Part shown: piece by piece, positions 1 through 7,442 of the stretch | Numbering within the stretch: position 1 is the stretch's first letter | Layout of the letters: each line of letters starts with the position of its first letter | DNA from: Clostridia bacterium | Lineage (GTDB): Bacteria > Bacillota_A > Clostridia > Christensenellales > Aristaeellaceae | Direction of reading: 5' to 3' | Length of the DNA: 34,487 nucleotides | NCBI GenBank assembly: GCA_025997215.1 | Contig: BNUH01000029.1 | Span: 1-34,487, forward strand | Made by a program: the position numbers and the translations under genes | The notes under the pieces: generated by a model | Databases searched by the model: none | Told to the model about the DNA's origin: nothing | Seen by the model: the letters and a program-made list of their open reading frames with translations, nothing else

Positions 1-1
1 A

Positions 2-126
2 AAGATTTCCATGAATCTTTGACCTTCTTAGCCAGGGTTTATTGAGGAGTATTTTCTGCGCTTTTTCACCGCCTTCACTGCCGTTTTCTCTCGTTTTTCC
101 CTCTTGACATTTCACCGATGGACTTT
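2..126. repeat. Left copy of a 125-bp terminal inverted repeat
   Basis: Read base by base, positions 2-126 are the exact reverse complement of 34363-34487 with no mismatch seen. The repeat stops 12 bases before the stop codon of the leftmost permease. It contains two TTTCACCG motifs (seen as CGGTGAAA in the right copy), which from memory resemble the repeated terminal motifs of IS21-like insertion sequences. Either the same insertion sequence flanks both sides, or the contig was cut at a shared k-mer of a genomic repeat. The repeat itself is certain; its identity is not. Confidence 0.95.
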
Positions 127-138
127 CTCGCGCGTGTG

Positions 139-1116
139 TTACCAAAGGCTTACTTCACTGACGCGCTTGCAGAGAACATTCACCGACGCAAGCAGCGCGA
201 AATTGATGACAGAGCTGAACAGACCCACCGCCGAGGAGTAGCTGTAGTCCGCTTCCTGCAGACCAACCCGATAGACATACGTTGATATCACATCGGATAC
301 TTCTTTATTAAGGCCGTTTTGCATCAGGAAAATTTTCTCGAATCCGACATTCATCATGGAACCCATTCTCATAATGAGCAATATGATAATGGTCGGCGCG
401 ATACACGGCAGTGTTACATACCAAATCCGCCGCAGCGTACCAGCACCATCCAGATAAGCCGCTTCATATAAATTGTAATCAATGCCTGCGATTGCGGCAA
501 TGTAGATAACAGAATTCCATCCCGCTTCCTGCCATACCCCGGAAAGTACATACATAGGTAAAAAGGATTGAGGAGAGGTTAGAAATGCGACAGACGCAAA
601 GCCCATTCGGTTTCGAAGGAGATTGACTATGCCGGACTGAGTGGCGAAGAACAATTGCAGCATGCCGACCACCACCGCAACAGAGATGAAATGCGGGGCG
701 TAGGTGACCATCTGAATCGTCTTCTTCAGCCTGTTTCCGCGCTGCTCGTTGAGCATCAATGCCATGAGGATCGGTATCGGAAAGCCCACCAGCAATGTCA
801 CAATGTTGATCTTCAGCGTGTTCAAAAGCAGTCGGCTGAAATAAAAGGACTTGAAGAAACGCCTGAAATTGGCGAGGCCAACCCAAGGGCTTCCCCATAC
901 ACCCCGAACCGCCATGTATTTTCGCAACGCAATCTGCACCCCGTACATAGGCCAGTATTTGAAAACAATATAGTAGGCAATGACCGGAAGGAGCAGCAGA
1001 TACAACTGCCAATTCTTCAGAATTCTATTTTTCAACGGCGCATTTATTGGCGTCATGACCTTTGGGCGAATCACAGCCGATGGTTCCACTCTTCGAGCAA
1101 CTCCTTTCGCGATCAT
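139..1116 (-). CDS. LplB-type (CUT1) ABC sugar transporter permease
   Basis: This is an inner-membrane subunit of a binding-protein-dependent carbohydrate importer. It has about six hydrophobic segments, the N-terminal YWPMYGVQIALRKY signature common in LplB-type permeases, and an EAA loop (YEAAYLDGAGTLRRIW) that contacts the ATPase. The reading frame opens at a TTG at 1152, but AGGA lies 8 bases before the ATG at 1116, which I prefer; a GTG at 1089 with AAAGGAG upstream is also possible. It lies about 100 bases downstream of the AraC-type regulator on the same strand, so the two are probably one unit. Its YtcP partner and binding protein are missing and would be left of the window edge. Substrate unknown. 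Confidence 0.9.
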   Translation of the reverse strand: MIAKGVARRVEPSAVIRPKVMTPINAPLKNRILKNWQLYLLLLPVIAYYIVFKYWPMYGVQIALRKYMAVRGVWGSPWVGLANFRRFFKSFYFSRLLLNTLKINIVTLLVGFPIPILMALMLNEQRGNRLKKTIQMVTYAPHFISVAVVVGMLQLFFATQSGIVNLLRNRMGFASVAFLTSPQSFLPMYVLSGVWQEAGWNSVIYIAAIAGIDYNLYEAAYLDGAGTLRRIWYVTLPCIAPTIIILLIMRMGSMMNVGFEKIFLMQNGLNKEVSDVISTYVYRVGLQEADYSYSSAVGLFSSVINFALLASVNVLCKRVSEVSLW

Positions 1117-1220
1117 TACCCACATCCTAAACGACCGACATCCTTTTTGCAATCGGCGGTTCTTTGGTGTAAATTTATTTAGCGCAAAATTGAGCTGATC
1201 GGATCGTATCCGGTTTGGAG

Positions 1221-3467
1221 TTATGGTTTTTTTTCGGTATTTTGTGCAACTTGACGGTAACTTGTCGGTGTCATACCTTTCAGCGCCTTGAACTTCCGGA
1301 TGAAGTTTGTTGGATCCGTGTATCCGACTTGAGAGACGATTTCCCGTATCGGAAGCTTCGTGGTTTCGACAAGGATGACAGCGTTTTGTATACGCAGAGC
1401 ATCAACATAGCTCATCAATGTTTCCCCGGTATATTCTTTGAAGAGCGTTGTGGTATGCGATGGGGAAAGCTGCATCTCTTCCGCAATCTGATTGAGGCAA
1501 AAAGTAGGTTCGTTATAATGTTCATGAATAATGCTCAACATTCGCTTCATACGCATATTGCGTATCTCGTTATGTTTGTCCTGGGCTTCCTGGCATAGCG
1601 TTTCAACGATGTCAAATAGCCATTCTTGGGTTTGTTCAAACGTTGTCACCTGCCCAAGCAGCATTCGTATCATCTGGCGCTGCGGCGTGGTGAGATTCAG
1701 GCGGAGATCGCTCTGAACCTGTTTGAGTATGTTGATCAAGTTTGCGATGGCGAGCAGCGCTTCTTCAGAGGGCAGATCAGGAGTGTTAAAATATTCCATG
1801 ATACTATGCAGTGTTTCGCAGGCAGCGTCCTTTTCCCCTTGGCGGATATGCGAGGCCAAAGCCCGTGCTTTCTCCAAGGGGTATATTTCAGCTACTTCAT
1901 GATCCGTACCGCGTGTGTTTCCTGTATTTCTAGTGCCTTGCAGCGCGTGAAAGAAAAGAACTTGGCCGCCACCGGACAAAAAGCGATGCTGTACGGCGGC
2001 ACTGGCTTCCAGATAGCACTGATGGGCGTCTTCAGGGGAATCCCATAACCCGCTCACGCCGACCGTGCATGAAAATGTAAAGTACTGCCGTAGCGACGCA
2101 TGTACTTCTACCGCCAGTTGTTTCATATCTTGATCTGTATCCGCATCCATCAGCAAGGCGCACGATACACCGTCCGGCATGCATACGCTGTAACCATTGC
2201 CAAATTCCTGCGCCGTCTCTTCCAGTATTTTACATATGCTGTTGCAAAGAATGTTTCGCTCTTTATTGGAATGCTGCTTTTGCCAATCCATAACCTCATC
2301 GACCATCACCAGTATGACGCCACATCGGTGTTTCCATGTTTCAGCAAGCGGATACACATCGTCCTGTGTTCCGAGTAATAATGAAATGTTTTTATTATTC
2401 TGTAACGCTTCCTGCTGAGTATCCAACTGTTCCAGCAGCACTCGGTTTTGTTGAAGAATGGTATCCAAACCGTCTGAAAGCTGCAGCAATTCGTCCGCGC
2501 CATCCGTTTTTGTGAGTTTGCCCGCGACTTTCTTCAGTGCATAATACTGTTTATTTGCTAGATAAAAGGACAGAGCAACACCTGCCAGGAAAAACGTGGA
2601 GAGAATCAGGATGGACCGATTCCGCATCTCTCGGACGTTTGCCAGCAATAGCGTTGATTGTATGGAAATGGAATAGACCCAAGGCATCACCTGTGAATTC
2701 GCGGTTACGATAGTATGATCTTTTGAAGGGGATGCTCCTTTTGGATGAGAGGTTGAGATATAGCGATAATAGGTTGTATCACCGCTCTCTATTGTAAAAA
2801 TGCCTTCCTGACCGCCGAGCGCGGTACGCGCCAATTCATTCAATTGGTATTCATCGATTAAAAACAAGAGGATACAGTTTGAGGCGGATGTGCCTAGCGG
2901 AAGCGCCGCAAATCGGCACAAGCAATTCGTTATTATCTGCGAACCGTCATGCTGAATAACCTGCATCATCGGCAATGCGGCAGGCACCGTATTTTGTAGC
3001 CGATAGGAAATGAGCGCATCCTCAGACCAATTGGAGAATGAGAATATAGAGAAAAATGTCTTAGCATTGTATTTATATTGGCTTGTATAAATTTGCATAT
3101 CATCATTAGAATAATAGAATAAAACAATTTCTTTCAAGAATGTATTCAGTAAACGATAGTTTTTCAGTTCTTTTATCGCATTGACTTCTCCAATTGCATT
3201 TTCGTAGATTCCCCTGCTTTGCAGTTTTTCATTATTGTCAATTCGAACGGCAAGCGTGTTGAGTTCTTTGAGTCGATTGTCAAATAATACCGCTACATTT
3301 TGGAGCGTGTCCTGACTGCCTTGCCGAATGGACTTTTCTGCTTCCTTAAGGTTCGCAGAAATAATAAATATACTTGTAAATGCAAGTATAAGAATAACGA
3401 TTAATAAAAATGAGAAAAAGCTCTTATAAAAGCGAATCGATCGAGGAAACCATATCGGGAACCGCAT
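1221..3467 (-). CDS. Membrane-anchored AraC-family sensor-regulator (two-span, extracellular sensor domain)
   Basis: One transmembrane segment lies near residues 17-40 and a second near 287-307 (numbered from the upstream GTG at 3476). They enclose a roughly 250-residue extracytoplasmic domain of the kind usually typed as Cache-like. After the second span come a cytoplasmic region and a C-terminal AraC double helix-turn-helix (last 100 residues: LNQIAEEMQLSPSHTTTLF, then IREIVSQVGYTDPTNFIRKF). The ATG at 3467 is chosen because GGAAGG sits 8 bases upstream; the GTG at 3476 overlaps that site. Such proteins typically sense an extracellular sugar or a loaded binding protein and activate the adjacent transporter, here probably the LplB-type permease just downstream. 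The ligand is unknown. Confidence 0.9.
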   Translation of the reverse strand: MRFPIWFPRSIRFYKSFFSFLLIVILILAFTSIFIISANLKEAEKSIRQGSQDTLQNVAVLFDNRLKELNTLAVRIDNNEKLQSRGIYENAIGEVNAIKELKNYRLLNTFLKEIVLFYYSNDDMQIYTSQYKYNAKTFFSIFSFSNWSEDALISYRLQNTVPAALPMMQVIQHDGSQIITNCLCRFAALPLGTSASNCILLFLIDEYQLNELARTALGGQEGIFTIESGDTTYYRYISTSHPKGASPSKDHTIVTANSQVMPWVYSISIQSTLLLANVREMRNRSILILSTFFLAGVALSFYLANKQYYALKKVAGKLTKTDGADELLQLSDGLDTILQQNRVLLEQLDTQQEALQNNKNISLLLGTQDDVYPLAETWKHRCGVILVMVDEVMDWQKQHSNKERNILCNSICKILEETAQEFGNGYSVCMPDGVSCALLMDADTDQDMKQLAVEVHASLRQYFTFSCTVGVSGLWDSPEDAHQCYLEASAAVQHRFLSGGGQVLFFHALQGTRNTGNTRGTDHEVAEIYPLEKARALASHIRQGEKDAACETLHSIMEYFNTPDLPSEEALLAIANLINILKQVQSDLRLNLTTPQRQMIRMLLGQVTTFEQTQEWLFDIVETLCQEAQDKHNEIRNMRMKRMLSIIHEHYNEPTFCLNQIAEEMQLSPSHTTTLFKEYTGETLMSYVDALRIQNAVILVETTKLPIREIVSQVGYTDPTNFIRKFKALKGMTPTSYRQVAQNTEKKP

Positions 3468-3554
3468 TTCCAACACCTTCCAATACCAAAGGATTTCTGG
3501 CTATTTTGTCTAGCAGGTGATTCTTAACAAGCGTAAGGACACACAACTACAACA

Positions 3555-3583
3555 ACTATACACGACAGAAGCTGAAAATGCAA
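3555..3583 (-). promoter_or_regulatory. Weak promoter candidate for the left AraC-type regulator
   Basis: On the minus strand, TTGCAT (3583-3578) is followed after 17 bases by TATAGT (3560-3555), about 90 bases upstream of the regulator start. The -10 box is good (5 of 6) but the -35 box matches only half of the consensus, so this is tentative. Confidence 0.35.
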
Positions 3584-3680
3584 GGGAATCTTCGGAAACT
3601 GGTACGGCAATTGCTTATATAATCCTAAGGACTTTATAACGGTACGCAGGACAGATAGCGCAGCGCATGCGTTTCTGACT

Positions 3681-3780
3681 TGCGTTTTAAGGCACCTTGG
3701 AGCGTTTTGATATTCGAAACTAGAATTACGTTCGTTGCGCTAAAGACGCGTCACGAGGCTGCCAGAGGCCTTAAAACGCA
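3681..3780. repeat. 13-bp inverted repeat with 74-nt interior
   Basis: TGCGTTTTAAGGC at 3681-3693 is matched by its exact reverse complement at 3768-3780. A second GCATGCGTTT-like segment lies just left of the left arm and is echoed to the right of the right arm. There is no open reading frame inside. It could be a structured RNA or a small inverted-repeat element. Confidence 0.5.
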
Positions 3781-4055
3781 TGCTGCTACCATTGGTGGTA
3801 TGGAGCGAGTGGATAGACCGCAATATGGCCTGTTGGCTGTTTGCTAAACATTATTTTCACATAGCTATGATTGCTCTGTAAGGAGGCATTACTATCAGCA
3901 AATTAAGTGGCTGTAAAGAAGGCGTCCGGGTAAGAGATATAGAAGTTGTCTTAAATATTATGACTACATAGGCATATATCTTTGATGTATAGAATGTATA
4001 ATATTCAAAACTGATTGCGTATGCATAGTAACCATTATGCCAACCCGCTGGTACC

Positions 4056-4097
4056 CCCGTGGAAGAAGCACGGGTAAGGTGTGGGCAGAAGCCCACA
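4056..4097 (+). other. Tandem hairpins, possibly a remnant of an IS200/IS605-type end or its guide RNA
   Basis: Two stem-loops follow each other: CCCGTG (4056-4061) pairs with CACGGG (4069-4074) across a 7-nt loop, and TGTGGGC (4080-4086) pairs with GCCCACA (4091-4097) across the tetraloop AGAA. The GGCAGAAGCCCAC arrangement recalls the 3' end of TnpB-associated elements, which usually end in a hairpin after AAGCCC, but no transposase frame is present. The hairpins are seen directly; the mobile-element reading is memory-based inference. Confidence 0.35.
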
Positions 4098-4295
4098 AGC
4101 TAAAAAATCGACCCTGTCGGTTGTTGCAGTAACCCCTTCGCATCTGGCCAAGTTTCGCATGACGGTCATCACGTGAAGTGCGAGGACATGCTCCCACTAC
4201 AAACCTTGTTAATGGCGTTGTGCCATCTTAGGCACAGAAAGGCAGCAAATCTGTTATGGCTGGCTAACCAGGACAGTGGGATTACACCCATTTCG

Positions 4296-4335
4296 CACCT
4301 CTCAATTCCCGTGTGTGACGATCGTCCCACACGGA
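4296..4335. repeat. Palindromic repeat, copy A (40 nt)
   Basis: The unit begins CACCTCTCAATTCCC and ends CCCACACGGA. Its core at 4309-4334 is a 26-nt near-perfect palindrome in which 12 of 13 base pairs match, centred on GACGATCGTC. It is related to copy B at 4386-4424 by three substitutions and one single-base gap. It could be a protein-binding site or a RNA hairpin; it lacks a T-tract, so it is not a standard terminator. Confidence 0.8.
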
Positions 4336-4385
4336 GCGAGATGGCATTGACTTCGTCATAATGAAAGCAGGCAGGGTGATTCTAC

Positions 4386-4424
4386 CACCTCTCCATTCCC
4401 GTGTGGAAGATCGGCCCACACGGA
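4386..4424. repeat. Palindromic repeat, copy B (39 nt)
   Basis: This is the second copy of the 4296-4335 unit, starting 90 bases further on. The CCGTGTGG/CCACACGG stem (8 bp) is kept while the loop has changed, which suggests selection on the paired arms. The bases between the copies are not similar to the unit. Confidence 0.8.
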
Positions 4425-4599
4425 CCCAGCAATTCCGAATTTAGAAAATGGCTGTAAATTTTTCCCTTCGGCACATGAGACACATCATTCCTTAGTTTGT
4501 TCAGATAAACTTGGACAGCGGCAGCCTGCTTTTTGTTTTTATCATTCCATTTCTTAAGCGGATAGAGCAACTATCTAAAGCATTCTGCATAATCGATTC

Positions 4600-4628
4600 A
4601 GGGGGAGTATCACTGCGAATATCCCCCT
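4600..4628. terminator. G/C-rich hairpin after the catabolic operon
   Basis: AGGGGGA (4600-4606) pairs with TCCCCCT (4622-4628) across a 15-nt loop. It lies 13 bases beyond the stop codon of the last minus-strand gene of the operon. On the minus strand no T-run follows the stem (a short TTT follows on the plus strand), so termination efficiency is uncertain. Confidence 0.4.
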
Positions 4629-4641
4629 TTAACACCTGCTG

Positions 4642-6072
4642 CTATACCGATAACCCGAATAGGTTAGGTCTGGTTCCGGTTTCCAGATACATTAATCCCA
4701 GAAACAGATAACCAATACCGTCAACGGCACTGTAATACCTTGAGCCGTCGTGTCCAATCAGGAGGCGTCCATGACACAACCGTGTTAACGCACGCTGGGC
4801 TATGTGTTCCGCAAGCTTTCGCCCTGGAATACCGTAATCTTCAGCGCGCAGGCATAACAAGATAGCGCGCCCATAATGCTCTGCATATACAGTGCTGCCC
4901 TCATCAAGAAGCTCATCATTAATGATGCCTATCCAGCGCTCGACCGCAGTACGATACAGCGCATTCTTCGTTGATTGGTATACATCAAGACATGCTTCCA
5001 TGAACGAATACGGCGTATCATGGTTAGGATATATTGGATCCACCGCACTTGCATACTCCAGAGGCTGGAACAGCGTGGACTTTAGCCCTTTGTCAGGCGA
5101 TCCGTCTTTGACGTTCAACCGCCCAAACAGCTTGCCCGTCTGAGTATCCCAACCATAATGCAGGTAAGCGCTTAGTACGGCAGCAGCCATATCACCCAGT
5201 TCCGGCATATCAGTCAATGAAGCCGCTCTCAGCAGTGCGCCTGCCCACAACCCGCATTCCGTTGTGCTGATAAATTTATCCCATCGATCTACCGTTGGAT
5301 TGTTCTCAATCAGTCCCGTGTGTTCATCACGATACGCGAAACTGTACCGCGCCATTTTCAATAGCGCATCCCGCACTGTATCGCGCTTTGTCCTTGCGTA
5401 CAGGATAGCCAGCGTATCTATCAGTACGCCGCCTGCCTCCAGGAATGCACAACCTTTTTTCTTATTGGCGTGCCTGTTGAATCCGCCTGTTGCAGGATCG
5501 AACAGATGCTTTTCCAGCATCACACGAATGTATCTTTCGGTCCAGTCATGATCAATGCAAAAGAATAAATCCCATGCTGGCGTAAATGGTCGCAGCTCAT
5601 GCATATCGCCCGTTTCGGTAAGCAGGTCAACGGGGGCAGGCGTTTCATTACCATCAAACCGCACTGGCTTACCTAACAGCATATCGAAGTAATAGTGATT
5701 ACCCCATAACAGCATACCATTATCGGTAGTGCATTTATTGATGTATGCGCGCATATAGTCCATTGCTGCTTGCTTATATGATCCGCCTATATTTACGGCA
5801 GCCGCTGCAAGCGGTTGATCCCAGTATAGCGAGCATCCATTCGGTGCATCGATATTGCGGTACGCGCGTTTACCAGGCAGCAAGGCACACCCTTCCTGCA
5901 TCCATGCGTATGAAATCGGGGATGGATTATCAGGCTGTGATGGGAAACCGCCTGTCTGCGGATCAATCGCCGACATCCACATCCCGTCGGCCAGCGGTCT
6001 GCGCGCGCTTGCCTCAAACAGAGCGTCAAGGTGATTTGTGATTTGTGATACGAAACCCATAGGCGCGTTCAT
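4642..6072 (-). CDS. Predicted alpha/alpha-barrel glycosidase- or lyase-like protein, function unknown
   Basis: A 476-residue soluble protein without signal peptide or membrane span. It is rich in regularly spaced amphipathic helices and aromatic and Trp-Asp patches (SLYWDQPLAAAAV, DHDWTERYI, YAEHYGRAILLCLRAEDYG), which fits an (alpha/alpha)6 six-hairpin or toroid fold as used by AGE-type epimerases, unsaturated glycuronyl hydrolases and several polysaccharide lyases. I cannot assign a family or catalytic residues. Its ATG overlaps the stop of the FAD oxidoreductase by four bases (6069-6072), so the two are translationally coupled. It is the last gene of a three-gene unit probably processing an imported oligosaccharide in the cytoplasm. 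Confidence 0.6.
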   Translation of the reverse strand: MNAPMGFVSQITNHLDALFEASARRPLADGMWMSAIDPQTGGFPSQPDNPSPISYAWMQEGCALLPGKRAYRNIDAPNGCSLYWDQPLAAAAVNIGGSYKQAAMDYMRAYINKCTTDNGMLLWGNHYYFDMLLGKPVRFDGNETPAPVDLLTETGDMHELRPFTPAWDLFFCIDHDWTERYIRVMLEKHLFDPATGGFNRHANKKKGCAFLEAGGVLIDTLAILYARTKRDTVRDALLKMARYSFAYRDEHTGLIENNPTVDRWDKFISTTECGLWAGALLRAASLTDMPELGDMAAAVLSAYLHYGWDTQTGKLFGRLNVKDGSPDKGLKSTLFQPLEYASAVDPIYPNHDTPYSFMEACLDVYQSTKNALYRTAVERWIGIINDELLDEGSTVYAEHYGRAILLCLRAEDYGIPGRKLAEHIAQRALTRLCHGRLLIGHDGSRYYSAVDGIGYLFLGLMYLETGTRPNLFGLSV

Positions 6073-7442
6073 GCGAACACCTGAGAAACGATGTCCGATG
6101 ACGTGATGATCGCTCCATGTTTACGCAAGGTTTCTTGCAGTAACGATGTATCGATATGGCGGAGTGAATGTCCCGTCGCTAATGCAATTGCGGCGGCGGC
6201 TCCGGCGGCATCACCTTCTATGAAGCATTGCGGCATCAACCGCAGGCTCCCCAATGCTATGTGATCGCAGCTGATGCATCGCCCTGCAGCGAGCAGGTTG
6301 TCAACCTCCATCGGTACCAATGCCCGATATGGTATTTGATAATGAAAACCCACATCCGGGTAATGGGTTTCCGTATCCATGCCCGGTCCTGTGCAATTAT
6401 GTATATCAATAAAGAAGCTGCCATAACCAATAGAGTCCTCAAATTCACGCTGCTGCGCCAAATCGTCGACTGTGATGCAATACTCACCTTTAATCCTGCG
6501 GCTTTCACGGGTGCCTATCAGGGCGCCGGTGTGGCTGACCCAGGCATCATTCAGGCCTGGTATATAACGGTTGAATACACGTATAGATTCAAATGTCTGC
6601 CGCCGGCCTTCAATAGTCGCATATGTCAGATCTTCCGTGTTTGTTGGGTCGCGATGGTTGATATGGGTGAAGTTTGCACCCATTTGATCCGGCCGCGTCG
6701 CGCACCACCACCAGCCCATCGAGCGTGTCTGGAATGGTTCCATAAACCCATCGCGTTGAGCCTCGAGGAATACCTCTTCCATACCTTTTCGCTCAGTAAC
6801 GTTATATTTTGTTAAGTAATCATGATTCTGGAACTGGCTGAATGCCTCCGCATCGACACCGCCCATCTGAAACATGAGCGTCATCGGCTGCATAGCCCCG
6901 TCGCCCGGACGGCCTTTCTCGTATGGTACGCCGGCTTTGGCAGCTACATCAGCATCACCCGTGCAGTCGATCACAATCTTCGCCTTAACAGCCTGGCGTC
7001 CGCTTTTGTTCTGGATGATCAAACAGTCTATATTCCGTCCGTCCATTACAACGCCGCTGAACTGAGTATAGTACAGTATCTGTATACCTCCAATGGCTTT
7101 TGCCATGGTCTCCACTGCATACTTAAACCATTCAACCTCGAATTCGAAGTGTGTTCCGTCATATGTGCCATATCCGTCGCGTGTTACCTGTTCTGCCAAA
7201 TCCCAGCATGTACCGCCGACAATGCGCCGCGTCTTATCATTCCATGTGTCGTAGCAGCATATATGGCCGTGCCATCCAGCCGATGCTATGCCGCCCAGGC
7301 AATTCATCTGCTCAATGATGAGTACATTGAGCCCATTGCGCGCCGCCATAAACGCCGCACCGATACCAGCCGGCCCGCCGCCTACCACCACGACATCGAC
7401 CGAATAAGAGACAGGAATGTCCTCATGGATATTAATGGTCAT
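6069..7442 (-). CDS. FAD-dependent oxidoreductase (FAD_oxidored / PF12831-like)
   Basis: The N-terminus carries a Rossmann dinucleotide-binding motif (VVVVGGGPAGIGAAF, about residues 17-31) followed by the acidic strand end LIIEQ, typical of FAD enzymes. Further hallmarks are IVIDCTGDADVAAKAGV near 160-175, a G-T-R-E-S-R-R segment in the middle, and the C-terminal LLAAGRCISCDH...CFIEGDAAGAAAAIAL FAD-contact region. The 457-residue length fits PF12831-type proteins found in bacterial polysaccharide-utilisation loci, where the electron acceptor and substrate are often unknown. It overlaps both neighbours by four bases (ATGA), fixing the start and indicating one operon. I infer oxidation of a sugar or sugar acid, or of a product of the flanking barrel enzymes. 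Confidence 0.88.
   Translation of the reverse strand: MTINIHEDIPVSYSVDVVVVGGGPAGIGAAFMAARNGLNVLIIEQMNCLGGIASAGWHGHICCYDTWNDKTRRIVGGTCWDLAEQVTRDGYGTYDGTHFEFEVEWFKYAVETMAKAIGGIQILYYTQFSGVVMDGRNIDCLIIQNKSGRQAVKAKIVIDCTGDADVAAKAGVPYEKGRPGDGAMQPMTLMFQMGGVDAEAFSQFQNHDYLTKYNVTERKGMEEVFLEAQRDGFMEPFQTRSMGWWWCATRPDQMGANFTHINHRDPTNTEDLTYATIEGRRQTFESIRVFNRYIPGLNDAWVSHTGALIGTRESRRIKGEYCITVDDLAQQREFEDSIGYGSFFIDIHNCTGPGMDTETHYPDVGFHYQIPYRALVPMEVDNLLAAGRCISCDHIALGSLRLMPQCFIEGDAAGAAAAIALATGHSLRHIDTSLLQETLRKHGAIITSSDIVSQVFA

Larger units (their letters stand above)
3468..4641. other. Gene-poor intergenic stretch with several hairpins
   Basis: No frame here has protein-like composition together with a ribosome-binding site; the short open frames are judged spurious. 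The stretch holds a weak promoter candidate for the regulator (3555-3583), a 13-bp inverted repeat (3681-3693 with 3768-3780), a short TACCA/TGGTA hairpin near 3787-3800, tandem hairpins at 4056-4097, two copies of a palindromic repeat (4296-4335 and 4386-4424) and a G/C-rich hairpin at 4600-4628. The density of palindromes suggests remnants of mobile elements or small RNAs. Confidence 0.6.

Noticed and set aside
655..1182. Plus-strand open frame of 175 codons
   Set aside because: Antisense to the well-supported LplB-type permease; His/Gln/Arg-rich composition is an antisense artefact.
3857..4197. Minus-strand small open frames of about 77-79 codons
   Set aside because: They cross the tandem hairpins, have no good ribosome-binding site and no recognisable protein pattern.
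4296..4424. CRISPR-like repeat pair
   Set aside because: Only two imperfect copies with an indel, no further units and no cas gene nearby.
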